Assembly (NCBI GenBank): GCA_050943735.1
Contig: JBMNPT010000004.1
Location: 1 to 64,000 of the forward strand
Source of the DNA: JBMNPT01 sp050943735
GTDB lineage: Bacteria; Bacillota; Clostridia; Oscillospirales; RGIG577
Length of the DNA stretch: 64,000 nucleotides
Reading direction: 5' to 3'
Under the pieces are notes generated by a model. That model was not told the DNA's origin and did no database searches. It saw only the letters and a list, made by a program, of their open reading frames with translations. Positions 8,579-16,760 of this stretch are shown in pieces; within the stretch, counting starts at the first letter, position 1, and each line of letters begins with the position of its first letter. Position numbers and translations under genes: made by a program.

Positions 8579-9670
8579 TTACAGGATTCTCTTCTCACTG
8601 TCGGGATCAAAGAGCAAGATATGCCGGTTGTCCCAGGCGATCTTCACATCCTGTCCCTCTTCCAAATTGTCCTTGTTCATGATACGCACAGAAATGTCGC
8701 CGCAATCCAACGTAATGATATCCCCGTAGGGTGTGTCATCTGCATTGCTGGCGATGGCATCCATCCCTTCTGCCGCCTCTTTCTCCAGCAGCCGCACCGA
8801 TTCAGGACGGAATCCAGCCAAAACTGTCTTCCCCACATAATCCACCGCACGGCTTTTTTCCACTCGCGCTTTGTCCAAAGGAATTCGCACTTTTTCCGTC
8901 ACCAGAATATACTCATCCCCCTGTTTTTTTAGCGTAGCTTCCATGGACTCCATCTGGGGGAAGGTCATGAAATCCGCCACAAACAGATTGACCGGGTCCG
9001 CATACAGCTGAGCAGGCAAACCGGTCTGCTGGGTGTACCCGTCCTTGATAATCACCGTCTTATAGGGCATGGTTTGCACGATCTTACGGTCCTTGGTGGC
9101 CACAATGATGGTAGTGCCCAATCGCTGATTGATTTCCACCAGATAGTCCCGGTAAGCTTCCCGCAAAGTGCGGCTACGCAGTGCAAAGGGCTTATCCACC
9201 AGCAATACCCGGGGATTGCGCACCACCGCCCGCAGCAGAATGACTCGCATCTCGTCCAGCTGATCCAGCTCTTCCGCCTTGCGGTCCAGCAGATGTTCCA
9301 CTTCCATTTTACGGGCCACTTCCTCAATTCTCTTGGGGATTTCGGCCACTGCGGTGTAGCACAGTTTCAAGCTGAACGCCAGATTTTCATACACCGTCAT
9401 ATCAGGGTACAGACTCTGGTTTTTCAGCACCGTCACAATGTTTCGGCTGGAAACGGGAATGTCATTGACCAACATGCCATTTATAATAATGTCACCCATG
9501 GTGGGCGTTTCATATCCGGAAATCAGCCGCAGGATTGTGGATTTTCCACTGCCGGTGGGGCCCGCCAACAGCACCATCTCACCATCCGCCACTTCCAGAT
9601 TGAAATTGGAAAGAGCGCTCATTCCCTGTTCAAATTTTTTGGTGAGACCTTTGATAAATACGCTCGACAT
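8579..9670 (-). CDS. Degenerate MalK/UgpC-like ABC ATPase, orphan
   Basis: A 363-residue protein with the full MalK-type layout: nucleotide-binding domain (1-235) plus C-terminal OB-like regulatory domain (about 240-363). Walker A is intact (GPTGSGKST, 37-45) and the Q-loop Gln is at 85. The signature LSGGQ is replaced by LDQLD (135-139), the Walker B glutamate is Lys (VLLVDK, 155-160) and the switch His is Lys193 (VATKDRK). These changes would be expected to abolish hydrolysis while possibly keeping ATP binding. No permease or binding protein is nearby. It has AGGAGG upstream and its own terminator. It may be a regulator or structural paralogue rather than an importer motor. Confidence 0.85.
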   Translation of the reverse strand: MSSVFIKGLTKKFEQGMSALSNFNLEVADGEMVLLAGPTGSGKSTILRLISGYETPTMGDIIINGMLVNDIPVSSRNIVTVLKNQSLYPDMTVYENLAFSLKLCYTAVAEIPKRIEEVARKMEVEHLLDRKAEELDQLDEMRVILLRAVVRNPRVLLVDKPFALRSRTLREAYRDYLVEINQRLGTTIIVATKDRKIVQTMPYKTVIIKDGYTQQTGLPAQLYADPVNLFVADFMTFPQMESMEATLKKQGDEYILVTEKVRIPLDKARVEKSRAVDYVGKTVLAGFRPESVRLLEKEAAEGMDAIASNADDTPYGDIITLDCGDISVRIMNKDNLEEGQDVKIAWDNRHILLFDPDSEKRIL

Positions 9671-9861
9671 GGTGTTCCTCCTGTGTTGATGTTAGTATTC
9701 CACTATCATCATACACTGGCCGGAAACAAATTATAAGAGCCTAAATCCACAAAATCCGCCCCCTTGACAAGGGCATCTTTGATAGGTACAGGAATGTGAA
9801 CAGTTAGCCGCCCCTGCCTGGGAAAATTTTTTGCAAAATGCATAATACCGGCAAACCGCCT

Positions 9862-10593
9862 TCATTTCTCTCCCAACGTGGCTCCCACCGACAGTACTTC
9901 CTGCCGGGTAAGAGGCCGGACTTCCCCCAGCGGCAGCGTTTCATCCAGCCGCAATCCTCCTATGGCAATCCGCCTGAGATACAGCACCGGCTTTCCCACC
10001 GCTTCCATCATCCGCTTTACCTGGTGAAATTTCCCTTCACAGATGGTGAGATGAATCTGGGAAATTTCCGCCGCTTCCAGCACTTCCAGCGAAGCGCTCA
10101 TGCAGGTATACCCTCCGTCAATGGTCACCCCTGTACGAAAGAGCTCCACATCCTCCAGTGTGACCACTCCCCGCACCTGGGCGTAGTAGGTTTTGGGCAC
10201 ATGCTTTTTGGGTGCCAGCATGTTGTGGGCAAATACCCCATTGTTGGTGAGCAATAAAAGCCCTTCGGTATCCTTGTCCAACCGTCCGGCCACAAACAAC
10301 TCCAAATTGCTCCAGGGTTCTGTTAGCAGCTCCATCACAGTGGCATCTCGCCGGTCTTCATTGGCGCTCACATAGCCCGCCGGCTTGTTCATCATCAGAT
10401 AATGGTATTTCTGATATTGCACCGGCTGGCCTTTGCAGCAAATGTCACAGTCAGTGTCCACCTGCAGATCCGGCTGGCGGACCAGTTCTCCATCGCAGGT
10501 CACAAAGCCCTTTTTAATCCACTCCCGTACCTCTCTGCGGCTGCCCAATCCCGCATTGGCCAGCAGCTTGTCCAGTCTCATACGCTCTGCCAT
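9862..10593 (-). CDS. rsuA: 16S rRNA pseudouridine synthase, RsuA family
   Basis: A 243-residue protein: S4 RNA-binding domain at about 5-50 (RLDKLLANAGLGSRREVREW), then the synthase domain with catalytic Asp106 in AGRLDKDTEG and the motifs KTYYAQVRG and GKFHQVKRMM. The family converts a uridine in 16S rRNA (516 in E. coli) to pseudouridine; RluE/RluB-like specificity cannot be excluded from sequence alone. The start ATG lies inside one arm of a perfect 16-bp inverted repeat and only a modest GAGAGG ribosome site precedes it. An ATG four codons later is possible but has no better site. Confidence 0.9.
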   Translation of the reverse strand: MAERMRLDKLLANAGLGSRREVREWIKKGFVTCDGELVRQPDLQVDTDCDICCKGQPVQYQKYHYLMMNKPAGYVSANEDRRDATVMELLTEPWSNLELFVAGRLDKDTEGLLLLTNNGVFAHNMLAPKKHVPKTYYAQVRGVVTLEDVELFRTGVTIDGGYTCMSASLEVLEAAEISQIHLTICEGKFHQVKRMMEAVGKPVLYLRRIAIGGLRLDETLPLGEVRPLTRQEVLSVGATLGEK

Positions 10594-10642
10594 ACAAATC
10601 CCGCCTCTCTTCTCCTTTCCATTATACGGGATTTGTATGGCA
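10588..10642 (-). repeat. Perfect 16-bp inverted repeat over rsuA promoter and start codon
   Basis: TGCCATACAAATCCCG at 10588-10603 is repeated in inverse orientation at 10627-10642 with a 23-base spacer. The upstream arm is exactly the spacer between the -35 and -10 boxes, the -10 box and ribosome site are in the loop, and the downstream arm contains the rsuA ATG (10591-10593). RNA made from the local promoter would lack the upstream arm, while read-through RNA from the DUF4830 gene could fold and hide the start codon. Confidence 0.9.
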
Positions 10643-10648
10643 TGTCAA
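10621..10648 (-). promoter_or_regulatory. Sigma-A promoter of rsuA
   Basis: TTGACA (10643-10648) and TATAAT (10621-10626) on the minus strand, both perfect consensus hexamers with a 16-base spacer. The start point is predicted near 10614, giving a leader of about 20 bases. Confidence 0.8.
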
Positions 10649-10653
10649 CGAAA

Positions 10654-11148
10654 TCAGGTTTTCTCGTATGCCCGCAGTCCTTCCATAAAACCATCCATTT
10701 TTACACTGCACACATCGCCTCCTATGATCTCTCCGCCATAGACCAGCAGGTTTGCCACCACATCCTGTTCTCCCCGATTGGTGATGGTATAGGTATACCG
10801 CTTGACCCGATGGCCCTGATAAGGCGTCAAATCATATCCGCAGTCCAGCTGCAGCTGGTTATAACTCTGATACACCCCGTCAAATTCCGGTGGGATAATC
10901 ACTTCGCAAAATGCAGCCGGCTGTTCCATGCACTCATAACCCAGCTTATTCAAAAATTCTATCTGCTGCTGCGTGGTTTCTCCCGCGGCGGGCTGTCGCT
11001 GGATTTCCCCTACCGCTTCCACAGGTGCAGTGGCATTGATCTCACGATGAGCCTGTATGTTCACATAGGTCATCATGCCCAACGCCGCCACTATGGCCAG
11101 ACAGGTGAGCGCCTGCCGCCGTCCCAGCTTTACAGAATAGATCATCAT
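10654..11148 (-). CDS. DUF4830 domain protein, membrane-anchored
   Basis: About 164 residues. The ATG at 11148 is favoured (GGAGG eight bases upstream); an ATG two codons earlier is too close to that site. One N-terminal membrane helix (ALTCLAIVAALGMMTYVNI) is followed by a short linker and a DUF4830 domain at about 60-160, with the typical EVIIPPEFDGVYQSYN, RYTYTITNRG and GGDVCSVKMDGFM segments. The family is common in Clostridia, lies outside the membrane and has no known function. It is followed 60 bases later by rsuA, which has its own promoter. Confidence 0.85.
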   Translation of the reverse strand: MMIYSVKLGRRQALTCLAIVAALGMMTYVNIQAHREINATAPVEAVGEIQRQPAAGETTQQQIEFLNKLGYECMEQPAAFCEVIIPPEFDGVYQSYNQLQLDCGYDLTPYQGHRVKRYTYTITNRGEQDVVANLLVYGGEIIGGDVCSVKMDGFMEGLRAYEKT

Positions 11149-11212
11149 TTCCATTTCCTCCCTGCTGTATGTCCTTTGCTACAGTATACGCAGGGTTTTC
11201 CGGGCCTATACC

Positions 11213-11255
11213 AAAAAAAGATGGGCGGGGTCCTGCGACTCCCGTCCATCTTTTT
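11213..11255 (-). terminator. Terminator after the EF-G-like gene
   Basis: Stem AAAGATGG plus GGG/CCC pairing around a loop near 11230-11240, with seven T on the minus strand (11213-11219) and five on the plus strand. It lies 17 bases after the stop of the EF-G-like gene. Confidence 0.8.
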
Positions 11256-11271
11256 CTGCGTTAATTCAATT

Positions 11272-13344
11272 TCAGCCGTTCTGGCTGGCCTTGTATTCTT
11301 CCACTACCTTGGCTACCACATTGGAAGGCGCTTCCTGGTAGCTGTCGAAAGTAAACTCAAAAGAACCTCTGCCCCGGGCGATGGAGCGAAGTTCAATGGC
11401 ATAGGTGGCCATTTCTGCCACCGGTACCAATGCTTCCACCACACTGGTGCCTTCGTCATCGGTTCCCATGCCCAGCATCTGACCCCGGCGCTTGTTGATG
11501 TCGCCAATGATATCGCCCATGTTTTCCTCCGGCACATGGACAGTCAGCTTGCCAATGGGCTCCAACAGAACCGGCTTGGCCTGGGGCAATCCTGCCTTGT
11601 AGGCCAGAGAAGCCGCTGTCTTAAAGGCCATTTCAGAGGAATCCACCGGGTGATACGAACCATCCAGCAGGGTGGCCTTCAGATTCACCACCGGATAACC
11701 GGCCAGCACACCCTTCTTGACACACTCACGCAGGCCCTTTTCCACAGCAGGGAAGTAGTTCTTGGGCACCGCGCCGCCAAATACCTTCTCTTCAAAAATC
11801 ATCTCTTCCTGATCGCCGGGCTCAAACTCAATCCACACATGACCATACTGACCATGACCACCCGACTGTTTCTTATGTTTACCTTCCACCTTGGCCTTGC
11901 CACGGATGGTCTCACGATAGGCCACCTTGGGAGCGGACAAGGTCACTTCCACGCCAAATTTGCTCTTCAGCTTGGAGGTAATCACATCGATATGAATATC
12001 GCCCTGACCAGAAACAATCAGTTCCTTGGTTTCGGGATCCATACTGAAGCTGATGGTGGGATCTTCTTCCGCCAGACGGGACAGACCGCTGGCAATCTTC
12101 TCCTCATCGCCCTTGGCCTTGGGAGTGATCGCGTAGGAGATCACCGGCTTGGGGAAGTCGATCTGGGCAAAGTGTACCATCTTACCGCCAGAACACAGAG
12201 TATCACCGGTGTTGGTGTTCACCAGCTTGGTTACCACACCGATGTCGCCAGTGCACAGCTCCTTCACTTCCATCTGCTTCTTGCCGCGCAGCACATAAAT
12301 GTGACCCAGCTTTTCCGCCTGTTGGGTGTTGGAATTGATGAGCACACTGTCGCTCTTGAGCGTACCGGTCATCACCTTGAAGAAGGACATTTTTCCTACA
12401 AACTGGTCAGCCACTGTCTTGAACACAAACAGAGAAGTGGGTTCATCGGGGCCAACCGGTACATTCATGATCTCACCGATGTCATTGAAGCCCTTGATGA
12501 GAGTGGTTTCATCGCAGGCGGGGTAATACTTGAGAATGGAGTACAACAGAGTGGCCACACCCAAACCAGTGGTGGCGCAGCCGCACACAACGGGCACGAT
12601 GGCACCCCGTTTCACGCCTGCTTTCAGTGCAGTTTTGATTTCATCCTCGGTGAAAGGCTCACCGTTGAAGTACTTATCCAACAGTTCCTCGCTGGTTTCC
12701 GCCACCGATTCCAGCAGCATCTCCCGCACAGGATTGATCTTGTTGTCCATATCGGTGGGCATGTCAATGTCCACTACTTTTCCATCCCGGAAAGCCCGAG
12801 CCGTCATGCTGGCACAGTTCACCAAGCCAGTGGTGGTCCGGCCCTCAATGATGGGAATGGCGAAGGGGCACACGCTCATGCCGAACTTATCACGGAGTTC
12901 TTCCACCACACGGTAATAGTCTGCATGCTCGTCGTCCACCTTGTTGATGAAGAAAATCTTGGGCAGGCCCTTTTGAGTGGCGTATTTCCATGCCTTTTCG
13001 GTACCCACTTGCACGCCGTCCTTGGCCGACACCACAATGACACTGCCATCTGCCACGCTGAGCGCACCCTTGGCCTCTCCTACAAAATCAAAAAATCCGG
13101 GGGTATCGATGAAATTGATCTTGGTATCCTGATATTCTACCGGAGCCAACGCAGTGGTAATGGAAATCTTTCTTTTGATCTCTTCGGCGTCATAGTCACA
13201 AACTGTATTTCCATCGGCAATTTTGCCGCAGCGATCTGTATTTCCCGCGTAATACAACAAGCTTTCAGCCAATGTGGTCTTTCCGTCCCCACTGTGGCCC
13301 AGCAGTACTACGTTTCTCACTTCGTTGGATGCATAGTGTTTCAT
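11272..13344 (-). CDS. Elongation factor G-like GTPase (non-canonical paralogue)
   Basis: About 690 residues from the ATG at 13344 (AAGGGAG ten bases upstream; an in-frame TTG three codons earlier is too close to it). All EF-G domains are present: the GTPase with G1 GHSGDGKT, G3 DTPGFFDF and G4 NKVD, domain II, and domains III-V including the GGHGQYGHVWIEFEP segment. Two features differ from standard FusA: G1 is GHSGDGKT rather than AHIDAGKT, and switch I reads KRKISITTA in place of the usual RGITI. Such paralogues exist beside the true fusA in many Firmicutes; their role (translocation variant, recycling or stress) is not settled. It stands alone with its own promoter and terminator, away from str-operon genes. 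Confidence 0.9.
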   Translation of the reverse strand: MKHYASNEVRNVVLLGHSGDGKTTLAESLLYYAGNTDRCGKIADGNTVCDYDAEEIKRKISITTALAPVEYQDTKINFIDTPGFFDFVGEAKGALSVADGSVIVVSAKDGVQVGTEKAWKYATQKGLPKIFFINKVDDEHADYYRVVEELRDKFGMSVCPFAIPIIEGRTTTGLVNCASMTARAFRDGKVVDIDMPTDMDNKINPVREMLLESVAETSEELLDKYFNGEPFTEDEIKTALKAGVKRGAIVPVVCGCATTGLGVATLLYSILKYYPACDETTLIKGFNDIGEIMNVPVGPDEPTSLFVFKTVADQFVGKMSFFKVMTGTLKSDSVLINSNTQQAEKLGHIYVLRGKKQMEVKELCTGDIGVVTKLVNTNTGDTLCSGGKMVHFAQIDFPKPVISYAITPKAKGDEEKIASGLSRLAEEDPTISFSMDPETKELIVSGQGDIHIDVITSKLKSKFGVEVTLSAPKVAYRETIRGKAKVEGKHKKQSGGHGQYGHVWIEFEPGDQEEMIFEEKVFGGAVPKNYFPAVEKGLRECVKKGVLAGYPVVNLKATLLDGSYHPVDSSEMAFKTAASLAYKAGLPQAKPVLLEPIGKLTVHVPEENMGDIIGDINKRRGQMLGMGTDDEGTSVVEALVPVAEMATYAIELRSIARGRGSFEFTFDSYQEAPSNVVAKVVEEYKASQNG

Positions 13345-13469
13345 TTTACTCAAACTCCCTTCCGTCTGAGACGGTTATTTTGCCACATGCCTTGCTTTGT
13401 AAAAATGCTATAAATACTTGCTCAAAACATTGTAGTAATTACATAAATTCATATGTAAATTCCGCTTCT

Positions 13470-13498
13470 ATTATAGTGCATGTTTACCATAATTGCAA
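13470..13498 (-). promoter_or_regulatory. Promoter of the EF-G-like gene
   Basis: TTGCAA (13493-13498), 17-base spacer, TATAAT (13470-13475) on the minus strand. The leader is about 120 bases and includes CCGTCT-G-AGACGG just upstream of the ribosome site, which could form a small hairpin. Confidence 0.7.
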
Positions 13499-13563
13499 TA
13501 CTTTTGTCAAAAAAAATGAGTTTTCTCTGTAAAAACTTGTATTGATTGAACAATCGCCCCAAT

Positions 13564-13593
13564 AAAAAAACGGAGGGAAATCCCTCCGTTTTT
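13564..13593 (-). terminator. Terminator after the importer operon
   Basis: Symmetric stem CGGAGGGA/TCCCTCCG around AA, with seven A before and five T after it, so it can act in both directions. It overlaps the last base of the ABC ATPase stop codon. Confidence 0.85.
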
Positions 13594-14174
13594 CAGCCTG
13601 TTTCCAATGGCAGCCGCATCATTTCCGCATGCAACCCCTGCGCATCTCTGCTGTCATGAGTCACCAGTACCAGTGTCCGGCCCTGGCGTTCCTGTTCAAT
13701 ATATTGCAAAGCCCGCTTCCGGTTTTCCTCGTCCAATCCCTGAAAAGGCTCATCCAACAACAGCAGCGGCGCTGAATTGGCCATGCACCGGGCCAACACC
13801 ACCCGGCGCTTCATTCCACCGCTGAGCTCCGTTACCCGCTGACCCATGCACTCCGCCACATCCAATGCCTGTAAATGCCTCTTCCAAAAGGTTGCGTCGG
13901 TTTCCGGCCGGGTAAGCCGCAGGTTCTCCAACACCGAAAGACCCAGGCACAAGCGGTCTTCCTGAAACACCGCCGCACAGCTGGCAGGCTTTACCCGCAA
14001 AGTCCCGCTGTCCGGCCGCTCCAATCCCATCAGCATCCGCAGCAGGGTGGTTTTACCGCAGCCCGATGGTCCCATCATACACAGGATTCCTCCTTTGGGA
14101 ACCTGAAAGGACACATTTCGCAAAATCACTTTTCCCTGAAAACTTTTACACAGTTTTTCTGCTATGAGATCCAT
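13593..14174 (-). CDS. ABC transporter ATP-binding protein, SsuB/TauB-like
   Basis: A 193-residue ATPase with GGAGG seven bases before ATG. Walker A GPSGCGKTT lies at 35-43, the Q-loop at AVFQEDRL, the signature LSGGMKRR near 117, Walker B LLLLDEPFQGLD near 138 and the switch VTHDSRDA near 170. It is short for the nitrate/sulfonate/taurine family (usually 240-260) because the C-terminal tail is trimmed, but no catalytic motif is missing. It overlaps the permease gene by 29 bases and is the last gene of a three-gene importer. Confidence 0.88.
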   Translation of the reverse strand: MDLIAEKLCKSFQGKVILRNVSFQVPKGGILCMMGPSGCGKTTLLRMLMGLERPDSGTLRVKPASCAAVFQEDRLCLGLSVLENLRLTRPETDATFWKRHLQALDVAECMGQRVTELSGGMKRRVVLARCMANSAPLLLLDEPFQGLDEENRKRALQYIEQERQGRTLVLVTHDSRDAQGLHAEMMRLPLETG

Positions 14175-14940
14175 CCTGCCACCTCCTGCGGACCCGTTCC
14201 ATCAGATAAAATACCAGCCGTTCCATCACCAGACTGATACATACAATGGTCACCGTCCAGGCCAGCATCTCTCCCATATTCAAATTGATTTTGGCCTCAT
14301 AGAGCCGCTCTCCTATGGAAAAATCCGGCAGGCCAATCACTTCCGCCGCAATCCCGGCCTTCCAGCAAAACCCCAGTCCCACCGTACAGGCAGAGAAAAA
14401 ATAAGGCATCACCGACGGCAGATAGAGTCCTCGAATCCGCTGACGCCAGCCCAGGCGAAACACCCGGGCCATTTCCCGCAATTGCGGGTCCACCTCCGAA
14501 AGTCCCTGGGTCACATTGACAAACACCACCGGCAGAACCATCAAAAAGGAAATGAACACCGACAACCAGGCCGACCGGAGGAAGACCAGTGCCAAAATGA
14601 TGAAAGATGCCACCGGGGTGGCCTTGATGACCGTCATCAATGGGGCTACAAACACCCGCAGCCACCCGCTTCCATGGCAGAGGATGGCCAGCAGTGTTCC
14701 CACTCCAACCGCCAGAACAAACCCCAGCGCAATTCTGCCAAAGGAGAGAAAAATCGATCTCCAAAAGTCACCGGTACGACACAGGGCCCAGAGATTCTCC
14801 GCCACCGTCCAAGGGCCCGGCAGCAAAAAACTGTTCATGGCCCAGGCTGCCGCCTGCCACACCAACAGCCAGAAAACCAGCGCCAACAGCCGCTGTCCCC
14901 AGCCCTTCAGCCGGTCAATCGTCGTAATAGAAGTTTTCAT
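14146..14940 (-). CDS. ABC transporter permease, SsuC/TauC-like
   Basis: About 264 residues from the ATG at 14940, which overlaps the end of the binding-protein gene by 26 bases and has GGGAGG upstream. Six hydrophobic segments are visible, with the BPD_transp_1 coupling motif around EVDPQLREMARVFRLGWRQR preceding the cytoplasmic loop. It forms the membrane channel with the adjacent ATPase and lipoprotein. The family imports sulfonates, nitrate, taurine or pyrimidine precursors; the substrate is not evident here. Confidence 0.88.
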   Translation of the reverse strand: MKTSITTIDRLKGWGQRLLALVFWLLVWQAAAWAMNSFLLPGPWTVAENLWALCRTGDFWRSIFLSFGRIALGFVLAVGVGTLLAILCHGSGWLRVFVAPLMTVIKATPVASFIILALVFLRSAWLSVFISFLMVLPVVFVNVTQGLSEVDPQLREMARVFRLGWRQRIRGLYLPSVMPYFFSACTVGLGFCWKAGIAAEVIGLPDFSIGERLYEAKINLNMGEMLAWTVTIVCISLVMERLVFYLMERVRRRWQDGSHSRKTV

Positions 14941-15940
14941 CGGGCAGCGCGCCTCCCACCGCCTTGGGGTTCTGATCAAACAAAGTCTGGAGATAACCGC
15001 TGAGCATCTCCTTCATATCCTCGCCCTCTTCAAAGGTGATATTGCACTGTGGCAACGCCTTTTCCGCCACAGCAGCCGGTACAATGTCATATTTCTCCAC
15101 CAACTGCGCCGCCTGGGTGAGATTGTCCTGCACAAAGTCCACTGAATCCTCATATTCCTCCAGCAAAGTATCCACCGCGGCCTTGTTCTTTTCCAAAAAA
15201 TCCGCGCGAACCACCAGCACGCCGGTGACCAGCTGGCTGTCATCGGTGAGCTCATCCCACACCTCTGTCACATCCAACGCCACCCGCAGCTTGTCGTTCT
15301 TCATTTGCGCAGTGGTGACAAAAGGCTGGGGCAACATGGCCACAATGGGCTCCTCTCCTGCCAGCAGCGCCGCCACTTCCGCAGACTCTGATTTGAACTC
15401 CACCGTCACATCCGCCACTCCTGCCTTTGCCAGCAGATAATTGAGCGCATACTCAGGCGTAGTGCCCTTACCGGTGGTGTACAAGGTTTTTCCCGACAAA
15501 TCCTGCAAAGAATGAACGGTGTCCCCATTCTCCACAATATACAACACTCCCAGTGTATTGATGGCCGCAACCTTCAATCCCCCCTGGGTATTGTTGTACA
15601 GAGAAGCCGCCACATTGGCCGGAATGGCCATGGCGTCCAGCTCCCCTTTGCCAAACAAAGCGGTGAGCTCATCGGCAGCTGCCGCCATGGTAAACTCATA
15701 ATCCTGCCGGCTGCTGCCCGCTTCATCCTGTTCCATCAATTGTACCAAGCCCATAGAAGTAGGCCCTTTCAGCGAACCAATCCGCACCACAGAAGTGTCC
15801 TCCTGAGATTGGGTTCCTGATGTCTCCGGCTCACTGGGCTGTGTGGAATTGCTCGGCTGGGTGGGCGGTGTCTGGGAACAGGCCGTCAGTCCGGCCGCCA
15901 GCACTGCCGCCATTGTCAGTTGTATCCATTTCTTCATCAT
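14915..15940 (-). CDS. ABC transporter substrate-binding lipoprotein, NMT1/SsuA-like
   Basis: About 341 residues. The ATG at 15940 is chosen since AAAGGG then lies nine bases upstream; an earlier ATG abuts that site. The signal peptide ends in the lipobox LTAC (Cys near 20), followed by a Ser/Thr/Pro/Gln-rich linker (to about 48). The remainder is a periplasmic-binding-protein fold of the NMT1/SsuA kind (VRIGSLKGPTSMGLVQLM at its start, LSGKTLYTTGKGTTPEYAL in the middle). As the first gene it is expected to be the most highly expressed and to set substrate specificity, which cannot be read from sequence. Confidence 0.85.
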   Translation of the reverse strand: MMKKWIQLTMAAVLAAGLTACSQTPPTQPSNSTQPSEPETSGTQSQEDTSVVRIGSLKGPTSMGLVQLMEQDEAGSSRQDYEFTMAAAADELTALFGKGELDAMAIPANVAASLYNNTQGGLKVAAINTLGVLYIVENGDTVHSLQDLSGKTLYTTGKGTTPEYALNYLLAKAGVADVTVEFKSESAEVAALLAGEEPIVAMLPQPFVTTAQMKNDKLRVALDVTEVWDELTDDSQLVTGVLVVRADFLEKNKAAVDTLLEEYEDSVDFVQDNLTQAAQLVEKYDIVPAAVAEKALPQCNITFEEGEDMKEMLSGYLQTLFDQNPKAVGGALPDENFYYDD

Positions 15941-15973
15941 GTGTACCATCCCTTTCTACAAAAATCCCGTATC

Positions 15974-16002
15974 AGTATAGCACAATCCCATCTGGTTGTC
16001 TA
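15974..16002 (-). promoter_or_regulatory. Promoter of the SsuABC-like operon
   Basis: TAGACA (15997-16002), 17-base spacer, TATACT (15974-15979), with TGC just before the -10 box (extended -10), all on the minus strand. The leader to the ATG is about 27 bases. Confidence 0.7.
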
Positions 16003-16006
16003 TTGC

Positions 16007-16657
16007 TTACTCCAAATGCAACCAGTTCTCCGTTTCATCCATCCGCTGCTGCAGCTGCTGCATCAGCATGGAAACATGATATCCATCTGCCACCGCGTGA
16101 GAAATGGTCACTGCGATGGGCATATACAACCGGCCATCTCGGAGGGTATATCGCCCGCAGGTAATGATGGGCATAAAGGGCATTCCACCCTCCCGAATCA
16201 TACTCACACCGGTGAAAGAAAGCCAGGGCGTGCAAGACACACAAAAGAAATTGGGGGGCTGGGTGGGCTTGGCCTTCATGCCCTTCACTTGGGCATACCG
16301 GTCCATCTCCTCTGTGACCCGGTTATAAAAACCTCCAAATTCCTCCTGGTATTCGGTCCACACGTCGGTAAAAGTGTGATCGTCCTGGTGAAAAATGGTG
16401 TAGTTGGGGTGAACCACATCGTAGGCCACCAACTCGCCATCCCGCAACCGGAGTCGAAACTCCTCCTGGTTGTTTACACAATAGCTGATGCAGTGGATCA
16501 AGGCCGCGTAAAACCGTGCACCCTGTTGCTGCTGCACCTGCCGGAATTTTGTGATATCCAATTCAGCCGACACACTGAAACCGCAGCCCAGCTGTTGGGT
16601 GTAAAACTCATAATGGTCCCGTCGGGGCCAATGCTCCATATCCACCTTTCGATACAT
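16007..16657 (-). CDS. CatA-like chloramphenicol acetyltransferase family protein
   Basis: About 216 residues, the normal length of type A chloramphenicol acetyltransferases. The ATG at 16657 has AAGG eight bases upstream; an upstream extension in frame has no family similarity. The catalytic motif HAVADGYH (His and Asp of HxxxD) is intact near 190, and the family segments FYAALIHCISYCVN and YTIFHQDDHTFTDVWTEY are present. Members acetylate a hydroxyl using acetyl-CoA in the cytoplasm. Chromosomal CatA-like proteins in gut Clostridia often lack proven resistance activity, so chloramphenicol as substrate is not assured. No mobile-element gene is adjacent. Confidence 0.85.
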   Translation of the reverse strand: MYRKVDMEHWPRRDHYEFYTQQLGCGFSVSAELDITKFRQVQQQQGARFYAALIHCISYCVNNQEEFRLRLRDGELVAYDVVHPNYTIFHQDDHTFTDVWTEYQEEFGGFYNRVTEEMDRYAQVKGMKAKPTQPPNFFCVSCTPWLSFTGVSMIREGGMPFMPIITCGRYTLRDGRLYMPIAVTISHAVADGYHVSMLMQQLQQRMDETENWLHLE

Positions 16658-16724
16658 AATGCACACCTTCTTTCCTCTTCTGACAGTGTACCCCTTTTCC
16701 CATCTTTCCGTCAATCTTCCCCAC

Positions 16725-16750
16725 AAAAAAACCGGACCTTTCGGTCCGGC
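16725..16750 (-). terminator. Terminator of the V-ATPase operon
   Basis: Stem GCCGGACC/GGTCCGG with a GAAA tetraloop on the minus strand, then seven T (16725-16731 region). It lies just after ntpD and before the CatA-like gene. Confidence 0.9.
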
Positions 16751-16760
16751 TTTCCGCTTT

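Noticed and set aside
9755..9780. Terminator after rsuA (CCCTT-GTC-AAGGG)
   Set aside because: Only a 5-bp stem and an offset, broken T run; not strong enough to list.
10588..10642. Invertible promoter switch
   Set aside because: The 23-base spacer is far shorter than known invertible segments and no invertase gene is near.
10402..13413. A 1003-codon open frame on the plus strand
   Set aside because: It lies opposite rsuA, the DUF4830 gene and the EF-G-like gene, all of which have clear motifs and ribosome sites. It is a by-product of their codon use.
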